From the NCBI GenBank assembly GCA_947073895.1, contig CAMTNN010000060.1:1-7963 (forward strand): a stretch of DNA of 7,963 nt, written 5' to 3'. This stretch comes from an uncultured cyanobacterium. GTDB taxonomy: Bacteria > Cyanobacteriota > Vampirovibrionia > Gastranaerophilales > Gastranaerophilaceae. Of this stretch, positions 6,228 to 7,963 are shown in pieces. Each line of letters starts with the position of its first letter. The stretch's first letter is position 1. The notes beneath the pieces were generated by a model. It was given only the letters and a program-made list of their open reading frames with translations, was not told the origin of the DNA and did no database searches. A program made the translations under genes and the position numbers.

Positions 6228-7036
6228 TATTCTGCCTTCTGTTCCACCTGATCAGGAGCATTGTTCTGAACAGGTGTATATCTCATTTCTGTCTGGGCTG
6301 ACATTTTCAATAAAATATTAGCCGCTTCTACAACATCTTCTTTGTCAGAATTTGGATTTTGTTGAATATTATTAAGCAGTTGAACCGTATAGTCATTACC
6401 GCTTGCCAAACCAGATGAGAATGCACTCAATGCAGCTATCCTAACAAGCTTCTGCGGGTCTTGAAGCATCTTATTCAACAAAGCATTCAAAGCCGCATCA
6501 TCATATCTTGTTTTATCTTCATCCAATCTGGTCAAAATCTCTTTTGCTGCCATTAAACGAATGTCTGTATTTTGGTTATTTAAATAATTTTCTAAAGACA
6601 TTATATATTCATCAGTTAGAGCGACTACACGAGTTTGCTTTCCATTTTCTTCAAGCTCTTTCTGTTTAGCATCGCGCGCATTCAATTCATCAATAATTTC
6701 AGTCGAAGAAGACATATCCTCTTCTTCTTTTACCGATTCTTGTAAAGGCATATCTTGTCCTTTATCAATGGTTGAAGTATCGGACAGAGCCGCCTGTTCT
6801 CCGCCTTGCTGATAGTTATTATAGTTGTTCATATAATAAGAAGCCGGATATGCTTGAGGTAATTGTTCCTTAGGCTGGGATTCCTGAACCTGCATCTGCG
6901 GAACAGGATTTTGCTGCACCTGTTCAATCGGAGCTGTTATCGTTGGGCAAGCATTTTGATAAGGAACCGTCGTAACTGTCGGATTAGAAATATTAATTGT
7001 CACGCCTGAATATGACGGAATTTGCGCATTTGTCAT
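6227..7036 (-). CDS. HEAT-repeat protein with disordered Pro/Gln-rich N-terminus
   Basis: The protein has 269 residues and no signal peptide or membrane helix, so it is probably cytoplasmic. Residues 1-100 are low-complexity (Gln, Pro, Asn, Tyr). Residues 101-133 are acidic and probably helical. Residues about 139-247 form three helical-pair repeats of HEAT/Armadillo type ('YLNNQNTDIRLMAAKEILTRL', cut here to its core 'DIRLMAAKEIL'; 'KLVRIAALSAF'; 'EDVVEAANILLKM'), a scaffold for protein-protein contacts. A short disordered tail ends the protein. The ATG at 7036 has GAAGG seven bases upstream (CCTTC at 7044-7048 on the plus strand). It is the first gene of a coupled pair with the small membrane protein at 6227-5790, so it may dock a cytoplasmic partner at the membrane; that is inference. 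The opening 'SYSGVTINISNPTV' resembles HEAT proteins I recall from Melainabacteria. Molecular role unknown. Confidence 0.75.
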   Translation of the reverse strand: MTNAQIPSYSGVTINISNPTVTTVPYQNACPTITAPIEQVQQNPVPQMQVQESQPKEQLPQAYPASYYMNNYNNYQQGGEQAALSDTSTIDKGQDMPLQESVKEEEDMSSSTEIIDELNARDAKQKELEENGKQTRVVALTDEYIMSLENYLNNQNTDIRLMAAKEILTRLDEDKTRYDDAALNALLNKMLQDPQKLVRIAALSAFSSGLASGNDYTVQLLNNIQQNPNSDKEDVVEAANILLKMSAQTEMRYTPVQNNAPDQVEQKAE

Positions 7037-7088
7037 AATAAAACCTTCATTTCACACTAATATACATATATAAAGGCACAAAATAAGA

Positions 7089-7113
7089 AAAAATTGCTTT
7101 ATTATGAATTTTT
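7089..7113 (-). terminator. Weak candidate terminator after the YitT-family gene
   Basis: Ten bases after the minus-strand stop at 7123, AAAAATT / AATTTTT arms form a 7-bp all-AT stem around an 11-base loop. On the minus strand it is followed by a run that reads TTTTTTCTTATTTT if the arm itself is included. The all-AT stem makes it unconvincing. If it fails, the YitT and HEAT genes could share a transcript across the 86-base gap. Confidence 0.25.
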
Positions 7114-7122
7114 GTAAAGGAA

Positions 7123-7963
7123 TTAATGAGAAGATTTTCTTCTGAATCTTCCACCTTCAACTTCGTGAACATCTTCTGTCACAATAAAAGCATTAGGGTC
7201 AACGTTGTGCACAACTTCCTTTAGCTTTGCCATATCAAATTTATTAACAATACAATAAGTTAAAATCTTTTCCTGTCTTGAATATCCACCCAAGGTTTTC
7301 ATATAAGTTACACTAATGTCCAGCTCTTTCATAATAGAATCGCCTATTTCACGTGAAAACTCGGATACAATTCTAACAGATTTAGCTTTATCCAAACCTT
7401 CTATAACAGTATCAATAACTTTAGACGCTACATAATAAGTTAAAACCGAATATAGTGCTCTGTCCCATCCGAATAAAAAACCCGCACCTGCGTAAACAAA
7501 GAGATTCATTCCCATTAAAAGTTCACCAACAGAAACAACTTTTAATTTTTTCGCAAGTCTTAATGAAACCATTTCCGTTCCGTCAAGCGAAGCATTGTTT
7601 CTCAAAATCAAACCGACACCAAGCCCCAATAATATTCCACCGAATATAGTTGCCAGAAGCAAGTCATCAGTTACATGGTTAAATCTCAAAACTACGTTAG
7701 TTGCAATTGAAAGCATTGTAATTGCAAAAAAAGTATTCAAAACGAACTTACGGCCGAGAGTTTTATATGCAAGGACTACGAACGGGAAATTGATAGCAAA
7801 AATAATCGCACCCAAATTACCTTTAGTAATATGAGAAACCATCATTGAAATACCGATTACACCACCGTCAATAATCTTATTTGGAAGTAAAAATAACTCA
7901 AGTGCAGCTGCAACAATAAATGCCCCTAATATCAGAAAAAAAGCTCTTTGAATATATTCCAGT
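7123..7963 (-). CDS. YitT-family membrane protein with C-terminal DUF2179 domain, 5'-truncated by the window edge
   Basis: The frame stays open to the last base, so the Met-Met at 7845 is internal. The 39 extra residues before it ('RAFFLILGAFIVAAALELF', then 'LPNKIIDGGVIGIS') match the typical YitT first membrane helix and its GG-containing motif. In the 279 visible residues there are about six hydrophobic segments (roughly 6-26, 33-47, 49-66, 74-92, 101-120, 147-166) with 'NNASLDGTEMVSLRLAKK' between the fifth and sixth. A soluble DUF2179 domain follows at about 195-268 ('VRIVSEFSREIGDSIMKEL', 'LGGYSRQEKILTYCIV', 'VDPNAFIVTEDVHEV'), then a basic tail. Family members are widespread in Firmicutes and other bacteria; their substrate and biochemical role are not established. 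Only the first few residues seem to be missing. The family call is firm. Confidence 0.9.
   Translation of the reverse strand, partial: LEYIQRAFFLILGAFIVAAALELFLLPNKIIDGGVIGISMMVSHITKGNLGAIIFAINFPFVVLAYKTLGRKFVLNTFFAITMLSIATNVVLRFNHVTDDLLLATIFGGILLGLGVGLILRNNASLDGTEMVSLRLAKKLKVVSVGELLMGMNLFVYAGAGFLFGWDRALYSVLTYYVASKVIDTVIEGLDKAKSVRIVSEFSREIGDSIMKELDISVTYMKTLGGYSRQEKILTYCIVNKFDMAKLKEVVHNVDPNAFIVTEDVHEVEGGRFRRKSSH

Noticed and set aside
7034..7050. Five-codon upstream open frame ending in an ATGA overlap with the HEAT-gene start
   Set aside because: It has no ribosome-binding site, and its ATG lies across the HEAT gene's own GAAGG site; chance is the simplest reading.

Overview
The window is an AT-rich, densely coded bacterial fragment. 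It holds eight protein-coding genes, two of them cut by the window edges, and no RNA genes, insertion sequences or CRISPR arrays. The organism is probably a Gram-negative-type bacterium. My best guess is a gut Gastranaerophilales (Melainabacteria / Vampirovibrionia). Three things point there: the small membrane protein that opens with a short 'PRAGFRG' tag, the HEAT-repeat protein with a Pro/Gln-rich N-terminus opening 'SYSGVTINISNPTV', and the AMIN-like protein with a cytoplasmic low-complexity tail. All three resemble proteins I remember from that lineage. This is recall, not a search, and it should be treated as a hypothesis.

Layout. Positions 1-762 (+) hold the C-terminal part of a two-CCG-domain Fe-S oxidoreductase subunit whose start lies left of the window. 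A 96-base gap with overlapping inverted repeats leads to 859-1914 (+), a secreted/anchored AMIN-like protein that ends at a clear intrinsic terminator (1949-1975). Convergent to it is a two-gene minus-strand operon: an MsbA-type ABC exporter (about 5187-3370) followed 12 bases later by a bifunctional mannose-1-phosphate guanylyltransferase / mannose-6-phosphate isomerase (3357-1984). The pair suggests envelope glycan or glycolipid work: GDP-mannose supply plus export or flipping of a lipid-linked product.

A divergent control region of about 200 bases (5203-5409) separates that operon from a small plus-strand membrane protein (5410-5793). It contains a good sigma-70-like promoter, TTGACA-17-TAGAGT, with an inverted repeat laid over its -35 box. 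The small gene meets, tail to tail, a second minus-strand pair: a HEAT-repeat protein (7036-6227) translationally coupled through a TAATG junction to a small membrane protein (6227-5790). The two convergent stop codons share the four bases TTAA. At the right edge lies a YitT/DUF2179 membrane protein (7963-7123, minus), whose start is outside the window.

Most of the window is conventional. The least explained parts are the three uncharacterised, probably lineage-restricted proteins between 5410 and 7036, the topology of the AMIN-like protein, and the two intergenic regions with inverted repeats. I see no mobile, defence or biosynthetic cluster signature, and I do not claim a novel system.
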